Below, in pieces: positions 1 through 14,597 of a stretch of 64,000 bases of DNA. Location of the stretch: assembly GCA_001683735.1 (NCBI GenBank), contig LUGG01000006.1, positions 1,488,001 to 1,552,000 of the forward strand, given 5' to 3'. Position numbers and translations under genes: made by a program. Positions within the stretch are counted from its first letter, which is position 1. Every line of letters begins with the position of its first letter. Source of the DNA: Grifola frondosa (lineage: Eukaryota; Basidiomycota; Agaricomycetes; Polyporales; Grifolaceae). The notes beneath the pieces are model-generated. The model was not told the DNA's origin. It was given only the letters and a program-made list of their open reading frames with translations, and made no database searches.

Positions 1-922
1 ACCAAATACGACTCGAACAACGAGTGGCTGTGCAGGGTAGACATTGGTCTGTACAAGTCCGCCGAGGCGCCAGAGGACGGTTGTTCATATTGGGACCGCC
101 AGCGCATGTGGCTTGAGTTCAGGAAGAAGGGCAGCAACTCGGCGGACCCGTTCAGTAACGAAGAGGATGAGAAGAAGGAGTTAGTCATTGACCAGCTCAG
201 TTGGTACGCAGAGGCGGCCATGAGTCGAGAACACCGCACGCATATATACACCGTCTTGGTGCTACACAAGTTCGCACGCCTCATTCGCTGGGTCCATTCC
301 GGCGCAGTCGTCACGGAGAAGTTCAACTACAAGGCGCACCCCGAGATTCTTGGAGAGTTTTTCTGGCGATTCGCACACATGACAGACGAGGCGCAGGGAT
401 ATGACCCCACGGCACAGCTTGTCAGTCCCGGTACTACACTCTATCGTCTCATGGATAAGATGGCTGCGGAGAAACTGCCGGAGTCATTCGATTACATCCG
501 CGCGGCATTCCAAAAGTCGCTCAATGCTGGGTGGCATCGCTACCAGTTAGCGGTCGAAGACAAGGAGAAAGGGACGTGCTACTTTTTGGTGGGGAAGCCG
601 CAATATATCTCGTCAGGACTGGTGGGCCACGGAACTCGGAGCTACGTGGCCGTCGATGTCGAGAAAGAGCAGTTCGTGCACCTGAAGGACCAGTGGCGGC
701 TCGATTATGATGTCATGGACGAAGAGGAGAAGCAAGACGAGAATGATGGCCACCCAATGCGGACAGGCGGGCCTCACCTGAACAAGGTGGGTGTGCGCAA
801 TGTCCCAACCGTGCTCTGTCACGGGGACGTTGTTGGGCAGGTCACTACAACCCCCATATGCGGGGATCGGCTGGAATATATCAATTCATCCGTGAGCGAA
901 AGAGAAAAGATAGATGGATACT

Positions 923-942
<20 letters not shown>
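1..942 (+). CDS. FunK1 fungal-type protein kinase, N-terminal half only (truncated, open at left edge)
   Basis: The reading frame is open from base 1 (frame 1, before the first ATG at 106), so the start lies outside the window. The residues match the N-terminal half of the fungal FunK1 kinase family: a block SREHRTHIYTVLVLHKFARL, then LIRWVHSGAVVTEKFNY, GEFFWRFAHM, a YVAVDVEKEQFVHLKDQWRL block, and GVRNVPTVLCHGDV near the end. In the family this is followed by the catalytic kinase half with an HRD-type loop. Here the frame stops at 940-942, about 30 residues after the HGDV block, and no kinase lobe follows on this strand. The next DNA is the 3' end of an antisense CK1-like gene, and the two coding ends overlap by about 20 bp. 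It is therefore a truncated gene, unless an intron that I cannot see leads elsewhere. Confidence 0.75.
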
Positions 943-2504
<1,562 letters not shown>

Positions 2505-2871
2505 TCTTGTCGGCTCTGTTTTCTGAGATACTATGCAGAGGACTGGAGGTTGTGGTGAAGCTTGCACATAGGCTATGCATGAGACGAATTAAAGATGGCG
2601 TTAATTAATTTGCCTGCAGTGCCCCTTCGTCGCCAAGACATCTGGCTGGCAGTCTGTACGGAAGTTCAGGCTTCAGGAGTCTCACTCTGGAGTCTGTGTG
2701 AAAGGTATTCGTTCAGTGGTGTGTTGAGGAAGACTAGCTAAGAACAAGACATGTCTTTCTGGCTGATCCTTCAGAGCGCCTAGCAAACGACGAACAGTGA
2801 TATGCATATTAGTGCTAAGGCGACACAAACAAGAATAACAATACGCGAGGGGACAGAACATCACCATAGGG
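2505..2871. other. Intergenic, no gene seen
   Basis: This stretch lies between the CK1-like gene start (transcribed leftward) and the rxt3 stop. It should hold the CK1 promoter and the rxt3 3' region. I see no supported reading frame in it. Confidence 0.6.
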
Positions 2872-5800
2872 TCACGAAGCGATGCCGACTTGAACCCACT
2901 TCCATTGCCTCGCCTCAATACTCCACCCTTTGCGCATCCCATTCTCGACCTCACTGCTCAGAATATTAATCCCATCTTCCAAGAACTCAAAATTCTCCTC
3001 GCCAAGATCTCGGTGCAAGATCTGGATGGGACCTGCACTGTCATCCGCATCTACTCCATTGACTTGTGGCGGAGTAGAGGGTGGTGGTGGAAGCGCCTCA
3101 ACCTCCGCGGGCTCTGTAGGTGAGGGATCAGAAGATGGCGCAGATGTCTTAGCGGTTTTGTCTTCGTTCGCAGGCGTCGGAAGTGTGGGCGGTTTGTCCA
3201 CGTCCATAATTGCCTCAAGAGGGGCCGGCATTATCGAGAGCAGGAAGGCTTTTGATAAGTTTAATTCGGGCTGCGGCAACTCGCTGGGGAATTTGCATAT
3301 TGTGATGGGCTCGTTATCCGTAGACGCTTCCGAGGGAGCCGGTTCTTCTATCCGAATGTCCAGCGGTTTTGAAACACCCTGCTGGGTAGCATCTTCTATG
3401 TGAGCATCCTGAGATGGTTGTAACGCCTCCCGAGGAGCTGAGACGGTCTGCGTCAGAATACTAGTGTCATTGCTTGATTGCTCCTTGAATGGGCGTTTGG
3501 CCTTAGGGGGTTTGCCAGCAATGCCACCAGCAGTACTGATCAGGGCGACAACGTATCGTCGTTCTTTAGGACGGGAGCCACTGACGCCGTTCGCAAGGTT
3601 CTCCTTATCCCCTTCCACAGATTTTGAATAGCTGCGCTGCGATATTAGGAAGCTTTCCCATAGTGTCTCCACAACGATGGCGCGCTGTTCAACCAAGTCT
3701 TCGTCCACACTGGTGCTGGCACTAGCATCGATTTGTTCGATAGCAGATCCAGCAGGAGCACCAGTACGGGATGAATCTAGTCGCCGCCGTTTGCGCGGGC
3801 GCGGTTCCAAACATGGCTGTGGGAATAACACGCCTCGGAGCGCAGATGGATGATATTTAAACCTGTACGAGTTGTCGGTAGCTAGTCGCGTCGCAAGCAG
3901 ACGTCACATACCCGATTTCAGGCCAGTTGGCGCCGCTTCCAAATACCATGGTCCTCGTCGCGCTTAATTCGTCATCTGCGCGTTCCACTTCCGCATATAT
4001 GGCACTCTCCGCGTCATCAGCGGAGAACACACCATGCAGACGGGCTCGCTTTCTTGGTAAGGAAGAACAGCAGGAAAGCGCGGAACGTCGCTCCGAATAT
4101 TCTTGTAGTCGTTGGCCCCGGTTGCGCAGACCGGCAGAATGAGCGGTCTTCGGCTATACCGTCATCGTCAGTAAAAAATCAGCAACAGTCCACCGCGAAC
4201 CCGACGCACCTCAACGAACTCCGCCCACAAGATCTCAATACCCGCACCATCATGGCTATTGCCCCACCCGGCACTCATAAGATAACTCCCATCATCCTCG
4301 CTTTCCTCCTCTCCCTCTACACCCATACCATTTCTCAGATGAGACCGCGAGGCACCATACCCACCCACATATCTCGCCTCCCTGGTCAGCCGCACCTCCA
4401 TCTTCAAGTCCTTCCTCGCGCGCCGTGCCCGACGCGTCTCGCTCCACGTCACCATGCCAGCATGCATCGCACACAAGAACAGATCTGAATCGTCAGTATA
4501 TACGCGGCGGGCACTGCGCATCTCGAACGCGTGAGGACGGCCGTACCCAGGCTGTCCCGCACCGAACTGTTGCACCATCTGCTGCTGTGCCGCGGTGAGT
4601 GGCGGCACGGACGGGATCGGCGCGCCTCCCCATATGCGTGGGCGCGCGGGACGGGAGGTCGGGAGAAAGCCGCAAGGGAGGAGAATTGTCGCGCGTATGT
4701 CTTGCGGCTCGGCGGGGGCGCCTGTTTCCGCGGATGGGCTGGGGAAGTCGAGGAAGGGGAAGGGTGTGCGTGGATAGACAAACGTACCGAGATGGTGCTG
4801 TGGAAATGGATGGGGCACAGGAAAGCGGGGTGATGGCGTTCGCGGGGTCATGAATGCCGACGAACCTGGGGGTGCGGAGGCCGGAGGAGATGGACGGCGG
4901 GGCGGAATCCGAGCGGACCTGGGCCGCCAGCTAGGTGTGGATGCGAGTGGGGATGCTGATGAAGGAGAGGGTTAGGAGGGTGAGCCTGTTGGGGCTGATA
5001 TGGGTGGTGGTGTGGGTGTTGCTGTTGTTGGATCTGCTGCTGTGGCGGAATGACGATCTGCGTGAGGGAAGGCGGACCAGGGCCCGGCCCAGTCGTCATC
5101 TTCAGCGAGCCCTGTCTGAATGGCGCGACTCCAGCCTGCTCGCGCTCTTGCATCATCTGTCCGAAAGGCGGCTGATCTCCAGGCGGCATTCCGGGGCCAA
5201 TGGGAGTCATAGGCATCGGCATGGACTGTGGCGGCGCGCTACCCTTAGTCTTCGCATGGCCCTGCGAGGAGCCGCCAGCAAATGAAGAAGCAGAGGACGA
5301 CGGATGGTGATGATGGTGGTGGTGGTGGTGGTGCGGAGCAGCTTGCGCCTGGCCTTGTGCGACCCGCTGCACACGCATGGCCTCAGCATCCTCACGCTGC
5401 ATCCTATCCCTCTCGCGCTCGCGATCCATGTTAGGCCAATTCCCAGCTTCACGCGACCTCAGCGCGCGCTCCCGTTCTCTCTCATCAAACATTTCCTCCT
5501 CCCTCTCTCGTTCCCTCTCGATCGGCCCAGGACGCATCCGCCACTCTTCTTTGTCTTTATCTCGTGCTTCCCGCTCCCGCTCCTTCGCACTCTGCCGGCC
5601 CTTGCTCGCTGTCCGTCCAAGCTGCTCAGCCTTCTCCATTTCCCATTCAGGCTCCCTCGCCTCCCTCGCGCGCATGTCGTCTTCACGCATCCTCTCTATC
5701 TCGCGCTCGCGTTCGCGGAGTAACCGCTCATCCTCGACGTTTGATCCGGGGCCGATGCGGGGTGGCTCGAACCGCGTCCACATCTGGGCCTGGCCCTGCG

Positions 5801-7691
5801 CCTGCTCCCTCATCTGGTTTTGTGGCGGATTTGGATTTGGAGTCGAATTCAGGTTGGCATTCATGGCCTGTATCTGTGCCTTCCTGTAATACTCGCGTTC
5901 GCGTTCTCGCTCCGCCTCCATGTCCGCCATAGAGATCCCGTCCGGCTCGCGCTCTTTATCCTTCTCTCTCTGGCGCTCGCGCTCGCGTTCCTTCCCACCG
6001 AGCCTCCCCCTCCGGCCTCCAGGCGAGTCGTTTCCCCCACCCATGCCGGTTCGCTCGCGTTCCCTCTCCTTTACTCCAACAGAAAGGCCAGAGCTGTTCA
6101 TTCCAGGTCCGGCGAGCATCTGCATCTGCGCTGGTGGACGGAGGGGGCCCGTTGGAAGACCAGTCGATGAAAGCGCAGACCCCGGATGCACGCCCATTCC
6201 TGGCCCGGCAGCGCCCGCGGGCGGTCCTCGGGGCGCATCCCGGGTCCCGGCCCGTTGTCCCGCTCGCGCTCGCGCTCGTCGAAGAGCGGCATCGGACGCT
6301 GCAGGCTTGCCATCACTGGCGATGTCGTGCCCAGCTCGAAGCCCCGCCTCCACCGTTCACGCTCCCACTCCCGGTGCTGCTTCTCCTCAGGCGGTGACCC
6401 TGATGTACATGCTGAGACTGGTGCTGCTGCTGATGCTGGTGTTGATGTTGGTGTTGGTGTGGGGTCCCTTGGGGGGCGCTCCGAACATCGGTGAGGGCTC
6501 AACGAGGCGCCCACCTACTGATGGTGGCGGTGGTCCTGCATGCATATTTCCAGGATGGGTAGGATGGCCTGTGGTGGTCCGGGGTGAATTCCAGGCCCGA
6601 CCGGCGTTGGGTAGAGAGGGATACTGCCATGTCCATGAGGAGGGGAATGAGCAAGAGGCTGGCGACTTGGAACAGGTCCAGACGGCGGAGGCATGTACAT
6701 AGAGGAAGGTGTGCTGGGGAGTGTGTGCGCATGGTGGGTGTGCTGGTGAGGGTGAGATTGGGCATGGGGAAGGCCACGGGGAGGAAGAGAGGGCGGGCGA
6801 TGTTCAAGGACGTAAGGCTGTGTCTGGACAGGCGCACTGGGAGGGCCTGTTAGGTAGTACAACAATCAGTCAACCTCATGATAGGATAGAATGAGAAGCA
6901 GCATAGGTCATTCGACCAAAGGCTCAAGACAACTGCAGTCCAAAGCCACGACGAAACAGAGAAGAGGTGAAAAGGAAGACAAATTCAAAGGACGACCGGC
7001 GGACAAGCGCGTAACATATTAATATCGTCATAAGCGAATCAGCCTGCACTGCATCGACACATCTGGCCGTGACACGCGAGCAGCGAGGATTCTGCTCGAG
7101 AAGCCGCGACTCACACGCAAGATGACGCCGAACACGATTGGTCTCAAAAAGCATGGGAGAATAGCTCCGAATGAGGCCAGTAACCCCCCACAGCAACAGC
7201 ATGGTTGCAATTGTGCACCTCCAAAGGCACAATGCAAATACTCACCTTGGGAACCTAAGCCCGAGGGGGACGTAGCGCCAATTCGTGGGGCAATGGAAGA
7301 AGCTCAGGATTTGAACGACGGTGTTGATGCTTGAGCTCGTACGGTTCGGGCAAGAATGAAGACGGGGGTGGAAGACGCTGAGTATGCTGGTTGTAGTCGG
7401 GGGAGGGTAAGGATGATGGGGAGGCGACGGGGGCCGCGGGTGCCTATGAAGAGGCGGTGATTGCAGTCTGCGTGGTGGCAGTTGCTGCTGCGTGGGATGA
7501 GGGTGGTTGGAAGGTGGCCTCTCGCGGTCGCGATCTCGGGGACGGTCCTGAGACTGGGGGTGATGGGGTGGGGGTTGCTGCTGCTGCTGCTGTTGATGTT
7601 GGGGAGGATTAGGGTGGTCGCGGTCGCGGGCCTGCTGCCTACGCCTGTGGTCGTCGGAGGGCGAGTCCTGGAGGAGGGCGGCGACGTTCAT
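2872..7691 (-). CDS. rxt3: Rxt3-type subunit of the Rpd3L histone deacetylase complex
   Basis: Rxt3 proteins belong to the large Sin3/Rpd3 deacetylase complex in the nucleus. The start ATG at 7691 gives MNVAALLQDSPSDD. A long first intron (about 7250 to 6848) precedes a Pro/His-rich part. A large RERE/Gln/His low-complexity part follows (about 6500-4919). The conserved Rxt3 domain then lies at about 4783-4230: IRATILLPCGF, RPRIWGG, RRVYTDDSDLFLCAMHAG, EVRLTREARYVGG, and GWGNSHDGAGIEIL. It is reached through an intron ending TTTCCACAG. Two further introns (GTGCGT with TACTGAC branch; GTATGT) lead to the last exon, which has a basic RKRRR patch and ends RQWKWVQVGIAS. Exon joins at 7250-7500 and 6100-6520 are unresolved, because the evident coding frame switches there with no good splice sites (possible indels). 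Confidence 0.8.
4919..6500 (-). repeat. Low-complexity RE/RERE, Gln/His-rich coding tract with a His10 run
   Basis: Within rxt3 the protein has many runs of alternating Arg-Glu (REREREREYYRK, EREREREEEMFDER), a run of ten histidines at about 5307-5336, and Gln/Pro/His stretches. The DNA therefore shows strong codon-level periodicity, and open frames appear on all strands. These other frames are shadows. Confidence 0.8.
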
Positions 7692-8745
7692 GGGAGAGGG
7701 TGTTGACGGGAAGAAAGGAAGAGAGAGGTCGGATGAGAAATTGGCAGGCGTCCATTGAAAACGCGGTCGCTGATCACAGGGGCAATCGAGATCTTTATCT
7801 CGCATACGCCGTTACCTCATACGCGATTTGGTCTCGTAAATGCCTCCAACAGCAATTGCAAGGCTGCTTTTCTCCCTTCAACTGGAATCCAACTACGCAC
7901 GCGACCCTGCTACTTATATTCTTCGCAGCTGCGTAGAAACAGAACCACGCCGTTCCCTCGAGGACCCGGGGCTACACCGGCTTGAGCTTCACATTGCCAC
8001 GCGACAGTTCTACTTCGATCAACTCCAATCTTAGATTGTCAATGCCGGAGCTAACCGTACCGAGCGTCTCCACTTCCTTCGTCTTGTTCTCGTCCTCGAA
8101 TAGCCTCGAACGGAAGCCGCCTCTCTCACCTCTACATTCCCGAATATCTTCAGTCAAACGCCTCCCCAACGCAATGTATTGCCACACAAAATGCATTCGA
8201 TATAAAAGCTTGTCATATTGTATTCATTCTATAGATCAACTTGCATTACAGCAAGAGATCATTTCATTCAGGTCATTACACAACGCCACAAACAAGTGAG
8301 TTTAAGTAATTGTGATCAATTGGGTGGCGCCGATAACACCAGTCACTTGAGCATAAACTTTGCTGGTGGTATTCGTCATTCGATAATCGATGCCAAGGCA
8401 GTAAACAAGTTGCTCAGTCTCTAACGTTGAGAACGTAGCAATATATTGAACCGCGAGCACGCAGCTTAGTAGAGCTTAGTTCTTCACCAGCATTGTGCCG
8501 CAAAAGTTGTTTGTCGACCATGGCGAGCCTATAAAGTGAGATCGTGGAATGGAAATTGCCACAGTCTAGAGTCCGGCCTTGATGACATCAGGATCTTCGC
8601 CACGCCAAAATGTTGGAGACCAAATCGCAATAGCAAGCTCGATTAGGATAGCTAGTACAAAAACCACTCCGCAAGCTGTATAGATCAAACAAAACCGTGT
8701 AGCGCACGCAGTCCGTTCGGCAGTACCAATGCAAGCGATTCGTCT
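7692..8745. other. Intergenic stretch with one possible short minus-strand reading frame
   Basis: This is the 5' side of rxt3 and the 3' side of the RanBP3-type gene. On the minus strand, 8196-7972 reads about 74 residues with a plausible coding look at its end (SSGIDNLRLELIEVELSRGN). An AG precedes the better part, and a possible upstream start exon (MVDKQLLRHNA) lies near 8521. I do not recognise a family and cannot show that it is a gene. Otherwise nothing is seen. Confidence 0.3.
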
Positions 8746-11122
8746 TCACACAGGGATGTGTGCGTTGATCGCGTCTAGCAGCCCCTTTGCTTGGTCCGCA
8801 CTTCCCACCTACACCCCAGTCAGCACAGATGCTTATACTTTTGACGTCGAGTTTGGCACGTACCCTGAAATTGTAATGTGTAGTCGCCCCACCCTCGAAT
8901 ACACTGAAGCGGATGTACCGCGGGTCCTGCGCGAAGGTGCACTTCATCCCTTTGAACAGTGGCGCGTTCAGAAGCACCGTATATACCGCATCCTTCCGCA
9001 TCACTACCTCAGCCACCATATTAGCTCCAACAGACAAAGCACAACTGTGGACAAACTTACCGAGGCGCGCACCCTCGCCATCCTTTCTTCGTACGTTCAG
9101 CTTGAGCAACCCCGTCCCACGCTCCTTCCATGTGTTCTGGTCACTCAAAGCGTACAGCTTTCCGCGCGCTTGCCACACCAACGTCTCGTCCTCTTCTCCA
9201 GTCACCACTGTCCCACCAGTCAACACCGCAACAAAAGTATGAGGGATTAACACGCCACTCACCATCCTTCTCAGTCAGTGTTACTCGCGGCTCCTCATCG
9301 CTGGTCTCCTCGCTTTCCTTATCCTTCTCCGCTCTCAACCGCTCACCAAAGGTTACTCCACCTTCCTCTCCATCTTCTTCTTTGCTTCTCCCATCTAAGA
9401 TGCCCAGCCCCACGCTCCCACTCCTACTTCCACTCGCAATTTCTCCCAGCGCAGGCGTGCCTGCCCGCCTAGGCGTGGGGCAGCAAAGCCTTGAGCGCCA
9501 CCCGCCGCATACGCCGAGAACGCGCTCGTCGTCCGCACGGGGGTGCCGCGCGACGGCGAGCGACTCCGCCCCAGTACGCCCGGGGTACTCGGCGACTTCG
9601 GGCGTTTTGCAGCAGAAGCGAATGGCGAGGCCATGGACGCGAATGCCTCGAAGCCTGTGCGCTTGTGGGTGCCGTCCTTCAACGGGTGGTAGTGGTGGAA
9701 GCGGCGGCGGACAGGGTGGAGGAGAAAGGAGATGAGGTGAGACTCGGGCTAGGGTGTGCGCTACTGCTGGCGCTCGCCATGGGGAGGTCGTACTGGGCTT
9801 AGAGCCGAAAACGCTGGGACCAGTAACCGAGGCGAAGGGCGAGCTGGTCGATGCATATCTCATGAACCCGCTGGCCTGTAGTTCCGAGGTCAGCATTGGT
9901 TACATGTGAAAAATCGATCACGTACAATTGTTGGTGTCGACGCCACAGTCGACGTTGGCGGGGAACTCGAGCTTAGCCTCTTAGCCTCTTCCGCCTTCTT
10001 CTCCTCTTCTGGTGGCGGCGTCGGGCGCTTCGTCTCACGCGGATTGACGTCCGCATCTGGATCATCGCGCGGCCGTTTGACAGCGGCAGGTGCAACCACG
10101 CCATTACGTGCAAACTTCGTCCCCCCAGGAGCGAGGCTTTCACTGACGGTGCGGTCGCCGAGTTTACGCTTGAGGCCCTTCTCTCCATCGGCATCTGAGT
10201 CCGAGTCATGCCTTGAACGCGGCAATGGGATATTCGTAGGCTGAGCTTCGGAGGAAGTTTCGACGTCGTCTTTGACGTCCTCTACCTGCGAGGTGCTGTC
10301 ATCCATCTTTTCTGGCTTTTCAGCGATGTCAGCTGCACGAGTGTGTTCGTTCTCTACGGCATCGTCGAGTGGAGGATTCTCCCTTGGAGGTGAGGGCACA
10401 GCCTCAGTGGCCGAGCCGTCCTCAAGCACCGGCTCCTGCCCCTCTACCTGCTCCGGCTTCGATAGCTTGGAGGCGGACTCGACCATGTCATGATCGTCCT
10501 CCGGCAGCGCGTCCTTCTGAGCATTCTTCCAAGTGATATCTTCGACGCCCCGGCTGATCTGCCGGATCTTTGTCTCGGTCGGGGGGAGCAGCTGAGGGCG
10601 GGGGCAATCACGGAGGCCGCATCATCCGAGTCCACGTCTTCTTCTTGTGTTGAATCGAGGGTCGCACTGACGCGATTCTTCTTTGCTGGCGTGCGACGCT
10701 CCTTGTTCTCTCCCCGCGCGGGATCGATTTCCTATGAAACGTGTAAACGTGTGCGCGGTGGGAAAGGAGATAGGAGATAGATAGTAGGCAACGTGCCCAT
10801 ACGGCGGGAGTGGGGGAGGTGTGGGTGGTGGGAGGCGTGAGGAATGAAATCTGACATACAATAGCTGTGGCCTGCGGGGTTGCGGGCTCCAAGGAAACCT
10901 CCCGTTCGCGTTTTCGAGAGATTTTCGAGTCTACATCTCAATTGCATGAATTCAGGACGCTGTATGCCCAAGTTGAGGTTGCAACTTACCGTTGGGGTCG
11001 AGAGAGGGTGACGGAGGAGTGGGCGGAAGCGACGACGGAGCCTCTTGTTCAGGAGGACTGTCTCCTGAGGGTACTGGGGATGTGTGTCGAGAACCGAGTG
11101 CATCGTTATTGTGTTCTGTCAT
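8746..11122 (-). CDS. RanBP3/Yrb2-type Ran-binding protein (nuclear export cofactor)
   Basis: Proteins of this type bind RanGTP through a C-terminal Ran-binding domain and assist Crm1-dependent export. The start ATG at 11122 gives MTEHNNDALGSRHTSPVPS. An intron (GTAAGT...GTAG) joins DSKISRKREREVSLEPATP, then another joins the basic ERRTPAKKNR part. Next come QISRGVEDITWKNAQ, an acidic/nuclear-localisation region with KRPRDDPDADVNPRETKRP, and two SPFAS-type blocks. The Ran-binding domain is spread over three exons: EDETLVWQARGKLYAL, WKERGTGLLKLNVRR, MRKDAVYTVLLNAPLFKG, and RYIRFSVFEGG. The last exon reads VGSADQAKGLLDAINAHIPV and stops at 8748-8746. Frame slips near 10,580 (C-rich run) and about 9,470 have no clear introns and may be one-base deletions. 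Confidence 0.82.
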
Positions 11123-12727
11123 GTTTGTGAAATTCTGGGTTGCGACTCGTCGTGGAGGGTGGTGGTGAACGTGTGCGTGGGGTCAGGACGTCCTTCGTGA
11201 CTGTCTTTGTTCGCGCGATAAGATACCGCGTTGTAGCCTTGCCTTTCGGAGTCTTAACTTCTGATAAGCAAAATGTTACCTCGTAAGCTTTCCCTTGTTA
11301 CTGAGGCCACGTGCTTCGTTACGGGCACCAGTGGCACCCCACAGTCGGTTGGTTCTGCTCATCAACGGTGCTCATGTCGCAACTAGACGAGGTCATATTA
11401 GTCTCTACCAGTGTGCTCGTATCTGGCAGATGCTCATACGTGTATAACCATGGCAAGAGTTCTGAATCCGAAATGGAATTGCCGCTGATGATATTAATGG
11501 TCTGTAGGATGCCGACAGCTAATGCCGCCTGCGAACTTCCACTGCATACAAATTATGTACACATGTAGCTCCAGAACAACACGCTGCTCCGCGGAGCAGT
11601 ATCTTTGCTTAGTCCAATCATGCTGTGGCAGATGTCAATTCTTGCTTGCTATCTCCACGTTGCTCAGCGGGGAAATATTACTTATGTTCTCTAAAAGCGC
11701 TGATCCGCTATCCTGTGCAGGAGATCCATGGTGGTATTACTCTGCCACAGCATCAGATGCTGCATTTAAAGGAGCAGTTCACGAAGACTTTCATCCCGCC
11801 ATCGTGGCGTCTCGCGTGCGATGATGCCAGCTTTCGTAGGCTCATTGTCTGGAATGCTATTGATCTCTTCATAGATTTGCATTGGATCAGTACCGAACGT
11901 TCTTAATATGTGCCGCGCCTACGTTGAAATTGATTGTTCTAGGTTAGTTTGTTCCCGCAGATGGAGTAACTGGCTGACTCGCTATTCATATTTCATTAGA
12001 TCATAGTTCGTCAAGATACAGAGCTAGAGCCTTTCAACATTGAATCCATTTCTCGGTTAGGAGGCCTTTTTGTTAGGTCGACACCTCCATCTCATAAATT
12101 TTGCTCGGCTTACTAGAAGATAGTCTTCTACAGCTGGAGCACGAAGGCCATTCACGCATTGTTCGCGAGAGTTCTGACAGTGTATCCGCAAATCTCGACG
12201 CGAGTTGTTGGCCAACGTATATCTATGGGATGCAGCTTTCTTCACAGCCTCAAATCCAGGGCCATCATAAACTGCCGCCATCCGGAGATGTGTAACAGGT
12301 ACATATGCGGATTTCAATCGTTGTAGTTGTTGCCGTATTGATCTCCGTTCTTGGTTCACTGTCTGTTTCTTCTAGTTCCATTTTCGTCTAAAATCGGAGT
12401 GGTGGTGCTTTCCCACTGTCGGACGACCGCCGATGACCTTTATTCCCCATCGGTCTCGCGCGGGGCGACATGTTCGCGATGCTGCCGGCGCACGTGTGCC
12501 GCGATCTCATCAAGTTTGAAGTTTGGGCAAGAACAGGAAACTTTGATGCGGCAATCACTGTCACTGCTGGCATAGCAAAATTCCCCATGCACAGATTTAC
12601 TGCCGCTTCTAAAGCGGTGTTGGTAACGGTGCGCCTTGCGCAGTCACTGGTTCCGCATACTTAAACTCTAGTATCCCCTCCTAAAGCACCAAACTCTCTA
12701 CCCTCTTACAAATTCAGGCATAGCGAC
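11123..12727. other. Intergenic, about 1.6 kb, no recognisable gene
   Basis: Short open frames occur on both strands (for example + 11625-11906 and - 12359-12057). None shows a family motif, a convincing splice pattern or a good start context. This stretch holds the divergent upstream regions of the RanBP3-type gene (-) and the first DUF7330 gene (+). Confidence 0.5.
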
Positions 12728-13997
12728 ATGATCCTCACTGACGTCAACAAACAATCTACCAGCTATATGACAGATCCGTCCACTTATGTTCGGTCAGAAA
12801 AAGAGAGGGGCACTGTCATGTACCCAAATGTTGGTGGAACTTATCGTGCAGATTTTTGTCCACTGATTGTTCTGTGCAGAGTACACCTGAAGACATCGAA
12901 CCACCCTCATACGAATCGGCTGTGGCACAAGTTCCCACCATGAGTCGCTCCGTATCTCCTGTGCCACAGCCTGTCCATGGGCACAGTAGCTCGTATCAAC
13001 AATTGCCGCCGTGGACAGTATCTGGTCAGACACCGCAGCAATCGGCCTGGATACCCTCCGTGTCTCAGACAAATAGGACGTGTGTGAATCAAATAACCTT
13101 GTTCTCGAAAGATGATCCTATATTCGGTGCAGTTTTTTAGGCCATGCGCAGCTGGGATTTGGAGAGCTAACAGTAGATCTTGATAGGAACATATCTCATT
13201 GATCCCGTCATGCCATCCTCAGAAACCTTACCGAATGCGAGCATGTTCTTTCGCAAGCATTGCTGTAAAGAAGAACGCAACAAGCGACGTGCTGCACGTG
13301 AACACAATCGCGAGGCAGCTCGCGCAGAAGGCGGCTTCAGCTCGGACGGCGGCCGGGACGAGAGTCACACAAACGACATGAATGCTGCATTTCGGACGCG
13401 CAATAGCAATATCAATATTGAACTTGGTGTTTGTGTAGCTTCATCTCCGTACCAGTCACAGGGCGGCAAAGCATCAGCGCATGTGGCAGTTTCGACCCGT
13501 CAAGGTAATGTAAGCGTAAACATTGTGAGCATATCTTCGCTGCTGGGGTAGTATGCAAACGTCTCAATGCGGTGAGTTGCAGATTGAGATACATCAGGGA
13601 AGATGTATTGATCTTGACGTCTGCACTCGGAGCGGTGAGTGCATTCTTTCACAATATACTAAGCTGCACCGAACTCACTGTCCTTTCAGGAAACATCCTC
13701 GTTCTCCTTCCTCCGGAATTTTCTGGGTCCCTTGCTCTCCGAACAGGAGCGCCAGCTCGGATTCTGCCAGGCCTCGCACAGCACGCGCATGTCATAAAGA
13801 AATCAGATCGCGAGACGTTAATGTATCTTTTCGATCCCTCGACAGCTGTCCAGCTGCAGTCCGTCGTGGACGAAGATCGTTGCGTGGTTAGCACCCGTTC
13901 TGGGCGGGTTGTGATGGGTTTGAGCAGTATTGATATGGTGGACACCGCGGGACTGTGGAGTGACGGAATGTCCTTCAGCGGATTAGAAAGGGGATAG
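12728..13997 (+). CDS. DUF7330-family protein, copy A
   Basis: This is a basidiomycete-specific family of unknown function. Exons 12880-13126, 13187-13524, 13583-13634 and 13690-13997 are well supported. They give a PPSYESA motif, then GTYLIDP, a helical basic stretch, AFRTRNSNINIEL, the strand repeat VAVSTRQGNVSVNI, IDLDVCTRSG, NILVLLPPEFSG, SDRETLMYLF and CVVSTRSGRVVMG. These [S/T]-[S/T]-R-x-G repeats suggest a beta-solenoid-like fold (inference). A first exon from ATG 12728 is likely by comparison with copy B, but its donor is unclear. The paralogue at 15703-16814 on the other strand shares the exon pattern, including an identical 52-nt exon. Confidence 0.75.
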
Positions 13998-14597
13998 AGC
14001 TCACACTTGGTACCTGCATTCTCTAGGATGATCACATATTCTTTGGGCTGTAGTTCGATGTCGCCGTTATTGAATTGCTATCATAATTTTCCATGAGGCA
14101 TCTTCAATTGACCATATATCATCGGAACTGTCGTAAAAACCTCCTTCGATGATATAATTCACGATCAATTGCACAATACTTAAACTACAGACTAGTCATG
14201 GAGCTGCGTCCGGTAACTCCATGGATGGTGTACGCTATATCACAGCGTGTTAAATGCGAAACCTGTGCGAAGGCACCAAGGAAAATAGAATGAGTGCGTC
14301 AACGTACACCCTTATTTCACATTCACATTAATTATATTCCTGAATTCCATCGCTTACAAACAGCTGCCAATATATATGAGCAAAGTACTTGCTACGGACG
14401 CGATATCAATTTTTTGGATCCTGTGATACGGGGATTCATGACGTCCGTGCGGAGAAATACTATGATTACCGTTTCGGGATAATCGGCATATGCCGATTAG
14501 ACTGTACAGTCATTCCCAAGCCACCGCATTCTCCCCCGCCCGCCCAGTAGCTATCGAGAGGGCAGGAAACAGCGACAAGACTAACGCTGCAGACGAC
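13998..14597. other. Intergenic; upstream region of rpl11
   Basis: There is no reading frame worth calling. The stretch ends with the rpl11 leader; a pyrimidine-rich segment (CTCCCCCGCCCGCCC) lies about 70 bp before the start. Confidence 0.5.

Noticed and set aside
4935..6702. Several long + strand open frames
   Set aside because: They are antisense shadows of the RERE/His/Gln repeats of rxt3; periodic codons keep other frames open.
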